64,000 bases of DNA from Prochilodus magdalenae (taxonomy: Eukaryota > Chordata > Actinopteri > Characiformes > Prochilodontidae). Of the stretch, positions 12,643-25,060 are shown piece after piece. Position 1 is the stretch's first letter; every line of letters begins with the position of its first letter. The notes under the pieces are model-generated. The model made no database searches. It had not been told where the DNA came from and was given only the letters and a program-made list of their open reading frames with translations. The stretch is from positions 1,902,001 through 1,966,000 of the forward strand of contig JAMWET010006936.1 of NCBI GenBank assembly GCA_024036415.1. The letters are read 5' to 3'. The translations under genes and the position numbers were made by a program.

Positions 12643-13075
12643 TCAAAACTGTAGTGCAGATGCACGTTGGTGTTCAATCAACTAGTTTCATACCCCAGAG
12701 GCATACATTTTCTAAAGGGCTCATATCTTACACTCCTCGGGGATAGCGTATAGCACTTGTGTGGTTTTTGTACCAAAATGTCTCCAGTTCCTTCTGCATG
12801 GCCATTTCCAACATCTCTTTATTCATCTCTTTAAAATATTTTGAGTTATTGTGTCTTTAAGATAAATAAGCTCTGCTTTGTTCTGTCTCCTTCAGCACTC
12901 AAAGCTGAAACATTCCTTATAACTTCAATATGAGTGGATGGCACTAAACTGCTGAAGGCTAAAATAGGTGAGTATATGTACCTTTTTGGCTACTTAGTGT
13001 CCATATGTACTAAATAGTAAATGTTGATATTAAAAGTGGGGGAAATATGTTTTTCCATGATACAGGCTCTTTAAA
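12643..13075. mobile_element. Family B element, copy 3
   Basis: Complete at both ends: TAAAGGGCTCATATCTTACA near 12713 and ATGATACAGGCTCTTTAA at about 13056-13073, in inverted relation. It also shares about 70 bp of leader with copy 2. Confidence 0.6.
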
Positions 13076-16000
13076 TAAAACATATTCAAGTGGGATTCAG
13101 CACTGGTGGTTGCTGTGATTGTAAATGTTTGGAAGGAAGGTACGTGTACCGGAGTCCCATTGGGCTGGCAAACATGGGGATTAGGATTTGAGCATCCACA
13201 GACACAAAACTGTTACAAAAGCATTACGGTCCCAATACCTCAAGCGCAGTGTAATGAAACTATGACTGGACCCGTCAAAACTTACTCAGAGCAGCTTACT
13301 CTTCTGGTCTTCTTCCAGCACTGCGAGCTGAAATCAAAAGAGAGGTGAGTATAATGGAGGTCAGATGGGTAGCTGAAGACACAGGCTTAGAAGTGTAATT
13401 CTTAGTAACAAAGCTAGCAGCAGAAGATTGCTTTGTTTCTAAAGGCGGCCACTGTAAGAATAATACCCTTTTTTATTTACTGTGGTGGTATCAAAAGTGA
13501 GATTTTGGAACATTTCACGCCATGGCTCTTCTGCATCCTTACCTCAACTGAACCTTTTATAAAATATCGTTATGTTTTTCATACTGAAACAGATCCGCAC
13601 TCACACAGTTGATTTCAGAAAGCAAGAATGATGTTCAATATTGATGATGAACTGGGTTAAAAACCTTTTGAGTGATGTTAATATCGGCTTAATAGCTTTG
13701 TATCGTCTTAAGTATTATTATTCAATAACAGTATTACTTAAACAGTAACTGCTGTGAAACTGAACTGTAAGATATGTAGTAATGGGAGTGATAAATGAAA
13801 GTCGTGTGTTATGTACTTTATTGACTCTACAAGGGAAAGCTGTCAATTTACTGGCCAACTATGCCCAATTTAGGCAGCATGGGTGTTGATTGTCTTGCCC
13901 ATGGGCACAACCAGATATATCTAGCAAGTCATGGCAGTTGAACTTATGGCCTTCCTGTTCCAGACTCACAAGTTTTGTTTACTGATGTTTTTCTATGAGA
14001 CCATTTTACATGCCATAGCTACCATAGCACGGTGGCACTGACTTTCTCCTCTAGTGTGCCTTAGCCGGCTGCAGTAGTATTTTTATGCTTCATTCTTTTG
14101 ACTAAAGAGATCTTTAACTAAAGCTTCGGGGACATGCTGGAGACAGGCTAATCTGTCTGTCTATTGATTTTTATAAACTATTTAAAAATTCAAAAACAGA
14201 TTTAAGCCAATGTTATATAACGTTCATGCGGCATTTAGAGTTAGTTCAGGACACCCACAGGACACCTTGTCATGAACATTTGTTGATTCCATACACTCCA
14301 CAAAGAGGAGTACTGCTAGCTAAGAGACAACACTAGCACATAAATGACCACTGTAACTTTCTCCGGCCATAAGCCTGAAGCTATTCCAGGAGTGCAGACA
14401 AATACTTTCTGTACACTTTATGCAAAAGAGGTTTTATGTAGTATCAAATCAATGTTCAATGTGGTGCTCTGTAGAACTATACAATCATTTAAGCATTCAC
14501 ATGGTTCTCTGATTGGTCATGGTTTTAGATCTCACTGTTGCCATCAAAGAACCACTTTGGTATGAGGCAGGGAAACAAAACTGGACATGGTGTTTAAACA
14601 AAACTATGACAGCAAGTCAAGGGGACAGACAAACATCTTCCGATGCCTCTGAACCCTGTGCTTGCTGCAGAAACAGTGAGGGAGTGGTGGCCTAGCAGCG
14701 GAAAGCCTGAAAGAGCGCCACTTAATTCTCAAAGGCTGTGTTCACACTTACATGTTTTGAAAATGCAAATAGCCCCACCCACTACCGTCACCAACCGTTA
14801 CTGGAAACATTATGGTAAACGACTCTTTGTATTCGTTTAACATTTAATATAATCTCTGCACCGCTATTGTTAATTAATAGCTCGTCAAATGATTGCAACA
14901 CTGATCATTCATTCATGGGGGCTGGGGTGGAGTTGAGGAACAGGACAGAGGTGGCATATGTGACACCCCCAGGAGCAGCTGTGGGTTCACTGCCTTGTTC
15001 AAAGGCAAAGTGTCAATGGCCAGACAACAGAAACTTGAACCAAGTTTCTACTAGGACACTACTTCTGGTCTCAACCCAAACCAGATACCCTCTTGCTCAA
15101 TCATGTTTTGGTTCCTGGTGTAAACTAGGGAGGAACCATTATGGGAACTGTGGGCTGGTGCTTATATTGGACACTTTTTTATGTATGCACCTACTAATTC
15201 CAAAAACCTAAACAATTATAAAATATATGAGGTGGGATTATATGTATATTAATTAGCACTATTGAGAAATATAAAATTTTTCTAGAAAATGAAACTCAAA
15301 TAAATAAACAAAAAACAAAGATTTCGTCATAGCAGCCTAATGTCACCTAAATGTTTTGTTCCTCCAGAGCACATTATTATTATAATTATTAATATAATAA
15401 TATCATGTTTAAATATCAGCTTGGACTGTTGCAAATATCTGTCTATATTGATATGATAACAGTGTCATTGTGTATTCCTAATGTAAAGTCTATGAACGTC
15501 TTTAAAAGCTTAATGTTTTATTCCTAAACCTCGCATGATATCTTATAAAAGATTCATAGCAGAAATCAGTGTTGGGTAATGTATCATCTATCCTGGTATA
15601 AAGGCATTGATATAGCATATGATACTGATTTTCAGTTTAGAGTGTTAATAGAAAACGAACGCGCAGTGTTTGTCAATACAGAGAAAATGATCAACTTAAG
15701 TATTGCAATGTTTTATGATGTTGTATGGATTCTCAAAAGACAGTATCGAAATGTATATGCAAAAAATGTATGGAAAAAGCAGTGGATAATTTTGTGTTTT
15801 GTTTAAACCCCTGATTGCTAGAGAGCTAGACAGCGTTGCAATCTATTGTCATTCAATAGACTCTTCCGCACCAGCATAAACAAATAGTGTGGGGTTGCAT
15901 GTTAGCATGAGTAACGTAGCTGACATGGTTTATATGCTACACTTTTCCTAAAATAAGGTTTACAAGGCTTACAACATCTCAGTGTTTCACAATATCTTGA

Positions 16001-16105
16001 ATTATAGTCACTGTATCATGATACGTATCTTATTGCTAGCTTCTCGCCAGTACATAGCACTGTACTGTATGTCAATGCTGGGAGATTCAAAATATGATTA
16101 TCAAA
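13076..16105. other. Intergenic with weak repeat traces
   Basis: No coding gene. Stretches at about 13855-13960 (CTTGCCCATGGGCACAACC) and 14930-15030 (TTCACTGCCTTGTTCAAAGG) resemble decayed tails of fish interspersed repeats. The rest is AT-rich and unassigned. Confidence 0.4.
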
Positions 16106-16106
16106 C

Positions 16107-16322
16107 TAATTTCCAACGTGCCAACTTTTTAGGAGAGGGCAAAAAGCTTAATTAATTCTAATGTAATGTCAATGAAACCAGACTGTTATCCACGCAATTC
16201 TGGCCCATTTCTGTTGATCCATTCATCATGAAATTTTCACATGACGTAAACCGCAGCTGCTGTGTTCAAATAATGCATACATAAAAATAGACCATAACAG
16301 AGATACTTGGTTTTCCTTGAAA
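16107..16322. mobile_element. Family A MITE, copy 3 (degraded ends)
   Basis: Interior words AATGTCAATGAAACCAGACT, CCATTTCTGTTGATCCATTC and GCAGCTGCTGTGTTCAAAT match family A in the same orientation as the copy at 34133. Confidence 0.6.
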
Positions 16323-18599
16323 ATCAACAATAGGTAAAAACTAAATGAATAGTATGTTTACTTTCTGGGAATCAGTTTTCTGTTGTCTGGTTACTAACAG
16401 TTACAACAGTCTCCTCACAAAAGCACAAAAAAGAAAATATTAGAAAATAGTCTAATTCTAAATAACTAAGTCGGGGCTGTAAGAAATTTCTTTAATACAG
16501 CCAAGGAGCATTCACAATGCACTGGGTCATTAACCTACATAACCCTTAATATATATACTGAACATCCTCTAATACACTGACTGATATTGCAGTACTGAAT
16601 CTTATCTTATGTCTCCCAGTAGTTCCTAACTCATTTTTGTAGGAAGTGGTTAAAACACCTTAAGTAATTGCTGATTACCGAATACCTGCACTTTAATAAG
16701 ACTAGCAGGTCAACAGTAGTAATGTTCTCACATCAGCTATTGCACACAAGTCTTTACAAGCCCCACCTGTCTTACAGTGTGCATGGTATAAGTGCAGTCG
16801 TGATGAACCATCCCCAAATATTATATTACTACATAATATTCCAATGCGTTTTTGTTGTTGGGACTGTGAGTCATTCTTATCATCATGCATCACTGTATTG
16901 TCCTAAAATGAGAGCTGTAACTCATATAAAGTCCAAATCCAGCCTTAAACACCATGTAAAGAAAAACATCTGTTCTGTTTTAGACACATACTCCTAACGA
17001 ATCCCCCTTCCACTGCCTTATCACCATTCCAGTTTGGTCTGAGATGGTTTCCCTCACATGCGTATTGATTTCTTCCCTCGCAATGCATAGCTATGAGATG
17101 GGTGCTCCTGATCCTAGGCATTGTTAAGATGCAGAGCTGGTAGCTCCAGCACTTTGCCTGTGGTTGCACACTGGAGATCTGAGAGAGAATGAGAGAGAGA
17201 GAGAGGGAGAGAGAGCTTCACATGATCTGCTGGATCTGCATGATTCACCCACTAATGCTAGAGAGGTTTCATTAGTTACGGAGAGCAGCGAAGCAATGTG
17301 AGAACAACTCTGATGTAGTGCTGTAGTTACTGTTTATAAGCCTTAGCCAAGGTAAAATTGACCAAGCGGGGTTACATAACAAATGAGTTATCGTCTACAT
17401 CCCATTCTGACTGATTTCTTATGATCTGAAAATGTATGCAAAATATAACACCCCTGTGAACATTAGTGGCTTACTTTGTATTCTGAATTAGTCGGTACGC
17501 GAAAGATGTAACTACTGTGTAACAACCTTGAATATAATGCCATGTGGCTGATCTTGTCACTGAGTGGATGGGTACTTTTATTCAGAGTTCAGTAGAGATG
17601 GTTTGTTGGTATTGGTATTAATAGGTACCTGGCTGATATCTGGGGGGAATGAAAAATAAGATTCAGTCCTGCAACAAATCTAGCCTGAAGTAGCACACAC
17701 TCCTGTTGCATGATGTGATGGGTGTCCGAATAGTTTCTGCATGACGAGACTCTGAAGCTGTTTTTACCTGATCACTCTCTGTATCTAGTATATAGTACAC
17801 TTTAGACTCGTATCTAGATTGTATTCTGATGAGACTGTAGCCCCATGCATTTACACATGGCAGTCAAATGCATCTCCGATTATTCAGACTGAAATCCGAT
17901 TCTTGAATGGGACACAGCACACATATCTGCTAATTATATTATATATTATTAGCAACTGGTAACCAGTTTATACAGTATGTTAAACCTCCATCCTCTGCAG
18001 TGTGTTTTCCACAGTACTGTCTGTCCATATTACTACAAACCTGGTCCCCAACCGTGTGCATGCCCCATGATTACTCTCCTCCCAGACACAGATTACCTAC
18101 GCAGTAACGTGCAGGGAGGAGTTCTAGTTTTACTGGGAGCTACAGTTGTACCACCTCCTGAAGTGGATTCAGCAGTCGGATTTGGATTTGTTTGAAATGA
18201 GTCTGGTGTGTTTACACTCCCATTTTTATGTCTCTTGGTCCAATCCAGATAAAATCCTGATAGCCAGGACACATAAAGCATCCAGGTGTAATCGTGCTCT
18301 TAGATGTTCATGTTGTGTGCTTCTATTAAAATAGCTATATTTTAGTAGTTTTAAATAAAGATACGAAGTTGCTATTACCTGATACTCCAGGTTTTAACAT
18401 CGGTATCAGAAAAGGTCCGGGAAACCTCATCTCCTTTTTGAAGTGAATGGAAAGAGGGTGTGTTTTTACTGACTATACAATTTTACAGTTTCTGTATCTA
18501 AATTGATATGTCATTGATAATGATGTAATAACGATGTAATATAAGAGCAGACTTATTTATTTCTGAATGTTTGTGGTTTGTAATATACTGTAAGGTACA
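16323..18599. other. Intergenic, no supported feature
   Basis: Short GA run at about 17188-17212. Open frames at 16668-16997 and 17977-18334 have no recognised similarity. Confidence 0.4.
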
Positions 18600-18960
18600 G
18601 TCCTCCCACTTTTGAAAAAAAAAATTTCAGTTTTTCACATAATGGGAAAACGCATGCTGCCCATCACATTGCATTGTATAATGCACTGTATGATTAATGA
18701 GCCCAAAGACATGGTCCAAAATCACTTGGAGAAAAGTCTGGTTCCACTGACTTACATTAAAAGCATTAAAAAATGTTTTCCTGCTCTTGTAAAATCAGCA
18801 ATATGATTTAATTTTAAAACGGCTGTTGCCCTTCACATTGTATGTATACTATTACTATTAATGAATGACTTGAAGAAGTCTGGTTCCACTGACGAACATT
18901 AAAACCAATGTATGTTTTTTCCGTCTCCTGTAAACATATCATTTTGGAGAAACAATGTTT
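18600..18960. repeat. Two tandem fragments related to family A
   Basis: The phrase AGTCTGGTTCCACTGAC plus a following ACATTAAAA occurs twice, near 18735 and 18880, each preceded by CTTGGAGAA- or CTTGAAGAA-like sequence as in family A. The ends are absent. Confidence 0.4.
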
Positions 18961-19368
18961 AGTACCAACAGTCATAACATGTATGCTAAGTCATGTTCAT
19001 GCTGTCTATGCTAACAATTAAAGTTTCCCAAAATATGGAATTTTAGCAGGAATGCTTTACAATACATACAGTGGAATACCTTTTACTGAGAACTTACAGC
19101 AGAATTTACTTCACACACTACTGTACTACAGTACTGAACAGGAAAAGGGCCTAACTAAGCTGGCCTAAAGGGAGGAAAGAGTAAGTGGTCCGTGAAACAG
19201 ATAAATATTTTGTCCCTTTTGTCCAGTTTTTGCTTCTCCTTTTACATTTAGTCGCATTAAATGTGAAACTTGTACGCAGACATTCGTCAAACTGCATTAC
19301 CCCGTACTCTACCCACCATGTGTGCTCGAGGAGACAACCGGGTCCTCAGCAGCCTCAGCGCCTCATGA

Positions 19369-19543
19369 GAACATTCCAGTTTGCTAAAGTCAGTTTGGAA
19401 TTTGAATAGCACAGAAGAACCGCCTCGCTCTGATTGGCCGGATCGGCTGCGGGTGGACGGGACTTGCCTGCCACTCTCGGGCGCTCTAAGCCGCTGATTG
19501 GGCGACGGTGTAGTGGGCGGGGGACGGCGTGGCCGTATAAATA
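19369..19543 (+). promoter_or_regulatory. ier5l: ier5l core and proximal promoter
   Basis: A TATA box (TATAAATA) lies at 19536-19543, predicting transcription start near 19565-19575 and a 5'UTR of about 180 nt. Upstream are a GC box at 19515-19523 (GGGCGGGGG), two inverted CCAAT boxes (ATTGG at 19433-19437 and 19497-19501), and a minimal heat-shock-element-like pair GAAcaTTC at 19369-19376. The layout suits a rapidly inducible gene. No serum response (CArG) box was seen in this stretch. The start site itself is inferred. Confidence 0.75.
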
Positions 19544-19752
19544 CTATGGCAACGGGTTTGAAGCTAAATGCTCGCTGGCGCCTTTCGCTCGCACTGGAAG
19601 CGACGAGCGCGGTTCAATGTTTCTCCAAGGAGCGCAGTACTCAAACCTTCGCCCCCGGCAGAAACACCGCGATTTCGACTGAGCTGAGCGCTTTTCCTGG
19701 GGAGTAAGGAGGTGTCGGAGGGCAAGAGAAGAAGCAGCCAGCCCCCGAGACC

Positions 19753-20622
19753 ATGATCAGCGCGGCGGAGTGCGCGGTGGACGCGCAGAGTCTCATCTCC
19801 ATCTCGCTGCGGAAGATCCACAACTCGCGGACGCAGCGCGGCGGCATCAAGCTGCACAAGAACCTGCTGGTGTCGTACGTGCTGAGGAACGCACGGCAGG
19901 TCTACATGAACGAGAAGTACGCCGAGATCTACAGGATGCAGCAGTACGAGGAGGTGATGACCGTCTGCAACGAGATCCAGGAGCTCGACCCGCTCGATGT
20001 GGTGGCCGCCGCCGACGAGTGCGAGGAGGTGGGAGCCGCCGAGCAGCAGTGCTGCGCCGGCGGCATGGTAAGCGAGCCGACGAGCCTGTGCGGAGCGCAG
20101 CCGTGCTCTTCGCCCTCCACGCCCGAGGAAGCGTGCAAGACGTCCGAGGCGCTTTTCTACCGGAGCTGCTGCGCGGAACCGTACCCACCGCCGCCGTCCC
20201 CGTCGCCGTGTGACTTCTCGCCGGCGCACTGCAACAAGACGACCGTCCTGGACCTGGACACGCACGTCGTCACCACGGTGGAGAACGGCTGCTTGCACCA
20301 GGACTGTTGCACGCCGCTGCAGCCGTGCAGCAGCCCGGCTAAGAAGCGCAAAGTGTCGGACTACAGCTGCTGCTACTACGCGCCCGAGCTGGAGGACGTT
20401 TCGGCGGAGCCCGCGCCGTGCAAGCGAGCCAAGCTCGAGGACTGCTGCACGGACTGCTTGGACACGGCCAACATCTCCAACCTGATCTCCATATTCGGCT
20501 CGGGTTTCTCGGGACTCGTTAGCAGACAGGCGGACTTGGAGCAGGCGTTTAACGGCCAGTTTTGCAGCAAGCAAGCGCTGGCTAGTTTAGGCGCCTGGAC
20601 GAGAGCCATCGTAGCTTTTTGA
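19753..20622 (+). CDS. ier5l: Immediate early response 5-like protein (Ier5l), single exon, 289 aa
   Basis: Seen: one open frame from a good-context ATG (GACCATGA) to TGA. Residues 13-52 form the IER-family N-terminal block (SLISISLRKIHNSR, then RGGIKLHKNLLVSYVLRNAR). A central TTVLDLDTHVVTTVENG stretch, a C-terminal block from residue 242 (SNLISIFGSGFSGLVSR) and the ending LGAWTRAIVAF are the IER5L signatures. It is shorter than human IER5L (about 400 aa) because the mammalian Ala/Pro/Gln/His-rich runs are absent. A basic stretch AKKRKV lies at 196-201, and Cys-Cys pairs lie at 100, 139, 185, 206 and 231. Known: IER-family genes are intronless, rapidly induced and act in the nucleus; the related IER5 works with PP2A and HSF1. 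Inference: a nuclear adaptor with similar partners. The reading frame is far more GC-rich than its flanks. Identity is near certain; molecular role is not. Confidence 0.96.
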   Translation: MISAAECAVDAQSLISISLRKIHNSRTQRGGIKLHKNLLVSYVLRNARQVYMNEKYAEIYRMQQYEEVMTVCNEIQELDPLDVVAAADECEEVGAAEQQCCAGGMVSEPTSLCGAQPCSSPSTPEEACKTSEALFYRSCCAEPYPPPPSPSPCDFSPAHCNKTTVLDLDTHVVTTVENGCLHQDCCTPLQPCSSPAKKRKVSDYSCCYYAPELEDVSAEPAPCKRAKLEDCCTDCLDTANISNLISIFGSGFSGLVSRQADLEQAFNGQFCSKQALASLGAWTRAIVAF

Positions 20623-21950
20623 CCCCGCGTGTGGTGAAGAGAGAGACAACAAGGCAAAACCGGACTCAGAAACAAACGCTTTATGAAATTGTACAAAAGT
20701 CTAAGACACAAATCGACTTTATTTTTGCAGCGAGATGTTATTTAAACGTGTTTGTTTTGTTGTTTTTAGTTTCGTTTCAATGGGAGGGAGGAGGGAGGGA
20801 GCCAGCCGAAGAGTGGTTTGTAGCCTAAGTTAGCTGCCACTTGGGACGTGTCCTTTTAAAGCAGACAATGTTGACATGGTTTTGAAAACGGTTAACTTTC
20901 CTGAAATCATCTTAACGAAGTATTTCGTTGCCTTAAAGCCCCCCTCCCCAGAATACGCGAACTTGCTAGCTAGCTAGCTAGCTATCACCACAAAACATGG
21001 GGAAGTCTGAATGTGTATGCTAGCGGATTGTTTCTTTTTCTTTTCGGGTCTTTTTCTATCAGTTCACAGAAATGTCTTGTAAAATAACGTCAAGTAACAT
21101 TACCCATGTAATGTTTGATATCAGCCTAACATTGCACGTTCTCGGTCGGTAAATAACACATTACAGTGGTATGTACTACTTTTATTAGGCTACCGTTTAC
21201 CATCCTACGTTTCTGTTATTAGCTAGTAGTTGAATACAGCTCCAGAGGACTGGCATACTTCTGACTACATCCGTAATAATATCACGTAAGGCAATCGTGT
21301 AGGCTAACGAAGGTGCAATATTTGAACTCCCCTCTCTTTTTTCTGTCTGGTTTGTCCTTCTTCTGTATTTTCCAATAGCCTGGTGCGTTTTGTTGACTGC
21401 ACTGACTTACAGCACCAGTTTCCTCTCCATCCGGTAGTGTGTTTTGTAGTCCACCTATGCCAGTCACCTCATCACACCGAACGTTGGGGGCCATTCTTTA
21501 ACACTACAACTCCCAGAATGCACGGCGGGGTTTAATCAGCCAGGTGGTTTGGCTTCACGTTTTTTTGTTTTGTTTTGTTGTTGACTGTTTGTTCTCCAGA
21601 GCGTTAGCATTTTCCCTCCCTTTTACTCTCTCTAAAAAAAAGAAAAGCTGATTAAGCCTTCACAGTAATTCATGATGCCAGCATTTGCTTGGTTTTGTGA
21701 GTTTGATTTTATTTTCTACAATGTTAGACCTTTTGTTCTAAAAAGGCAATCTCATAAGTTAGCCATAAGTCCTCACATTATATAAGCACTATGTGTACTG
21801 AATTAAAGACGTTTTCAGACGTACTCTCCATATTTTGTTGGTATTCTTGTATTTTTGTGCATATTAAATTGTATATCACCGGGTAAAACTGTTTTAGAAA
21901 GTATTTGTTTAAAATTTATAACCTTAATAAAAAACTGAATTTCACTTCTG
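20623..21950 (+). other. ier5l: ier5l 3' untranslated region with poly(A) signal
   Basis: Follows the stop codon without a recognisable gene. The first canonical AATAAA I find is at 21926-21931, giving a 3'UTR of about 1.3 kb. A five-copy GCTA repeat lies at 20965-20984. The cleavage site is inferred. Confidence 0.55.
21926..21931 (+). terminator. ier5l: Poly(A) signal AATAAA for ier5l
   Basis: Canonical hexamer about 1.3 kb after the ier5l stop, in AT-rich sequence. Use of this site is inferred. Confidence 0.5.
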
Positions 21951-23877
21951 GTGACTTGTGGTTTCTCCTTTCTTGTGTTCACATCTCTGGCTCATGCAGC
22001 TTCTGAGATCTTCAGCACAGCACTGTTTTATTACACATCTAGCACACCACTCTCTATCAGTGAGCTTCACATGCAGAGTACTACATAGGCCTATTACAAC
22101 AGCTGCAGAAGCAGTGGTTTCATACATTTAGTCTATGCTTGTGTAGAAACAAGCATGAATATATGAATAGCATAGCATCATAGAAACAGCCTGAGAAGAC
22201 TGTTCAGACTGGTCAGAAGGCCCTACACGGGCTCTAGCACACTGGGAAGGATATGTGGCCTACTCCATCTTTGCCCTTCTGAGCACTACATAACCCATCG
22301 GCAGTGTGGGCTCCAGCAGATTTTGGACTTTTGAACACTTAGTGGCAACTTTTTGATCAGACCACATCAGTAAACATGGAAAATGCATTCTAAGGCCACT
22401 GCAACAAGATATAATGCAAACTCTCGATACCATATAGCAGAAACTCAGAATGTCCTGAGACTGTACTTTCTAACCAGTGCTGAACTGGGCTCTGCTCTGA
22501 CCCCTTCAGTTTTTTTTAGGTCAGGCACTTTTGCAAAAAAAAAAAAAAAAAGAAAAGGGAAAAAACCCCTCACAGACTGTGTTATCTCTGCTGTGTGCCA
22601 CATGGTGGTGTTCTTCAAAATCGATGAATGGAGGTATTAGAGCGCCTATGGAGCGGCACCTCGGGCTGACCTCGGATCCGTTTGCTCCCCCATAACCACC
22701 CCCACCCCCTCCCCATCCTCCTCCTCCATCTCCAGCTGAAACCTCTCGACTCCTCTCAATTTGAGCTGCTGCAGCAGTAGCGTCGCGCACAGGGGGCTGC
22801 ACCTACTACGGCCAGGCTTTTAAAAAGCATAACTAAAATCTAAACCATAGAAAATCAGGTAAACTGGGAGACATATCCGCCGCTTTTACACAAAACACCG
22901 TCCTAACCGAGCCGTGCGTGGGTTTTTAGGGGGGTTGGTTTGTTTTTTGACTAATGTGCCGTTAAGTGTGGCACAGTCTGGCGAGGTTAAGCTTGTAAAC
23001 AGGTTACAGTTTCGGGAAAAGAGAGATTATAATGACGCAGTTAGGTTAGAGAGAAAGATGGACGCTTTCTCGCACGGTTATACACGTCCAGCGTCGCGCA
23101 GTAAACATCCTCACACGCAGCTGAGTTTAATTTCCAGACGATTTCGAGATTTAGTGTGTTTTGTAGGGGTGAGTTTTATTATTAGTCTTCTTCTTCTGGA
23201 AATTTGTATCGGTTGTATACAAGTGGTTTACGCTCAGCCGTGTGTGGCGGGTGCCCCCCTGTGGCCAGAGATGGAACTGCTTCAAATACGAAACGCATAG
23301 GAAGCTGCTTTAGCTCTCTTAGCAAACTTATTCTACTGTTTATTATCTAAACGGGATAAACATCCCACATATTTAATAATGACTATGATGAAGCCAATCT
23401 GTAATGAAGCACTCGCCATCGCGCAGCACTTAAAACCAGGCCTAAGCTCGCCAGCTAGTTGATTTCCTTAACACCTACAAACCAGCATCTGCAGTGTTCC
23501 AGCATCAGAGTCTCCCGAAGACCTCAGAGAGCCGCCCCAGTCGTATCTTATCTAGAGGTGTGATGCGTTTGAATGCAACAGAGCAGGGGGAGGGGAAGGA
23601 AATGGCTGAATTAAAGTGTTTGCCTCCATCCAAATTAGTCAGCAAAAGCTGAACTGAAACCCACGCTGGTGGGAACACACAGGCCAGCGTCAACAGTGAC
23701 TGGGCAGATGCTCAATAGGCCACAAAAAAGGTTTCATGATTGGCCCCTTCGTGATAAAGCAACATGGAAGTCAGCTAGACTCTACCAAATCGTGTACAGT
23801 AAAGGGGAAAGCTGTAGCAGATGTAAAGAAATGTGCTCTATAAGCAGTCTAGCTCCATAATTCAATGTTTGAGAGGA
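21951..23877. other. Intergenic between ier5l and ptpa, GC-richer centre
   Basis: No gene supported. A poly(A) run lies at about 22535-22551. The segment 22640-23120 is GC/CpG-richer, with a pyrimidine-rich strand at 22680-22740, and could be regulatory; nothing decisive was seen. Confidence 0.35.
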
Positions 23878-25060
23878 AAACAAAGTCATTCAGAGTGGTC
23901 TGGTGTGAAACGGTGCCTTGTAGATAAACTTAGCTTCGATCTCTTCACAGTGGTACTGATAGGAAGCTGTGGTGGCTACGCCTAGACCCAAACCTAGCCA
24001 TCATTTGATTGACTAACCCGTGTCACTAATGAACCTCTTTATTATATGTAATGTTGGGAATGATGAAATAGTGGTAAATCATTCAAATCAAGTTTCCTTT
24101 GGGGGGACTATTTTTGCTTTAAGGTGCCCTGCATGTATCCTTCCACCATGAATGTACTTACAAATAAATGTTTCAGGCCAAAAGCTCATCAAAACAACTA
24201 TCATCTATTAATAAGGGTGACTGGGATATTTCAATATGTTTGTATAATTAACCAGCTAACATGTAAACAAAGTCATTCAGAGTGGGTTTCATGTGGAATG
24301 TTCCCTTAGAAAAAGTCAAAACTGGTCACAGGGGTGATGATAGGAACCAGACGTCCACCTTTAAAAGCTCCCTCACAGAAGGTGTTTAATAGTGAAATGG
24401 TGAAATGGATATGCTGCCAACTGCATTGTTTTACAATACGGCTGCTACTAAACCTGACCTGATAGTCAAATAATCTATCGTTTATCATCAACCGCCAAAT
24501 AGCTGTTATGTCACTATTAGATTTCAAATTTAGCTGGAGGTTATTTTACACATTTGCTCTCTGCCTAAACCCCTTGCCCTGAACAATCAGAGTTCTTTAC
24601 TAGAAAGTAGGAAATGACTATTAAATGAGTTGCCTCATTAATTCTGTCATCAATTTTAGTTCGTTTACTGTTGATTTGAGAAGATTTTGGCCTTTAAAAC
24701 ACACTAATGGTGGAAAACCATGAACTATTAACATCAACTGCAAAACTAAACCGTGCCTCTTTTGTAAGATCACCGGTGGATTCGGTGTTGTGGACATTGG
24801 TCAGCCCTGGTTCCCATCACCGCCACTGGAAAGAATCTGTAGGTTTCTCCAGAATGTTTCCCAGACACAGAACAATTAGTTTACAGCTTGACCACTGAAT
24901 TATGTGGACATTTAGAAAAATCTGTGGAATTCCCCTCAAACCGCTTCCTATCAGCACCGTTGTGGATAATTCAGACTCGGCAAGTTTGTCTAGAGCAGTG
25001 CACTTTACATCAAAAGGTTACGTTGAAGAATCAGTGGAATTCCCCTGTAATGTCTCTCGT
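23878..25060. repeat. Family C repeat, composite copies
   Basis: ACAAAGTCATTCAGAGTGG occurs at about 23880 and again near 24268. GGAATTCCCCT ends occur near 24930 and 25043. CCTGGTTCCCATCACCGCCA at about 24807 is the shared interior. At least two copies appear nested or joined. Confidence 0.5.

Noticed and set aside
19564..20574. 336-codon open frame on the strand opposite ier5l
   Set aside because: It lies almost wholly over the conserved ier5l frame and is a composition effect of GC-rich codons; its Arg/Ala/Leu-rich translation has no recognisable domain.
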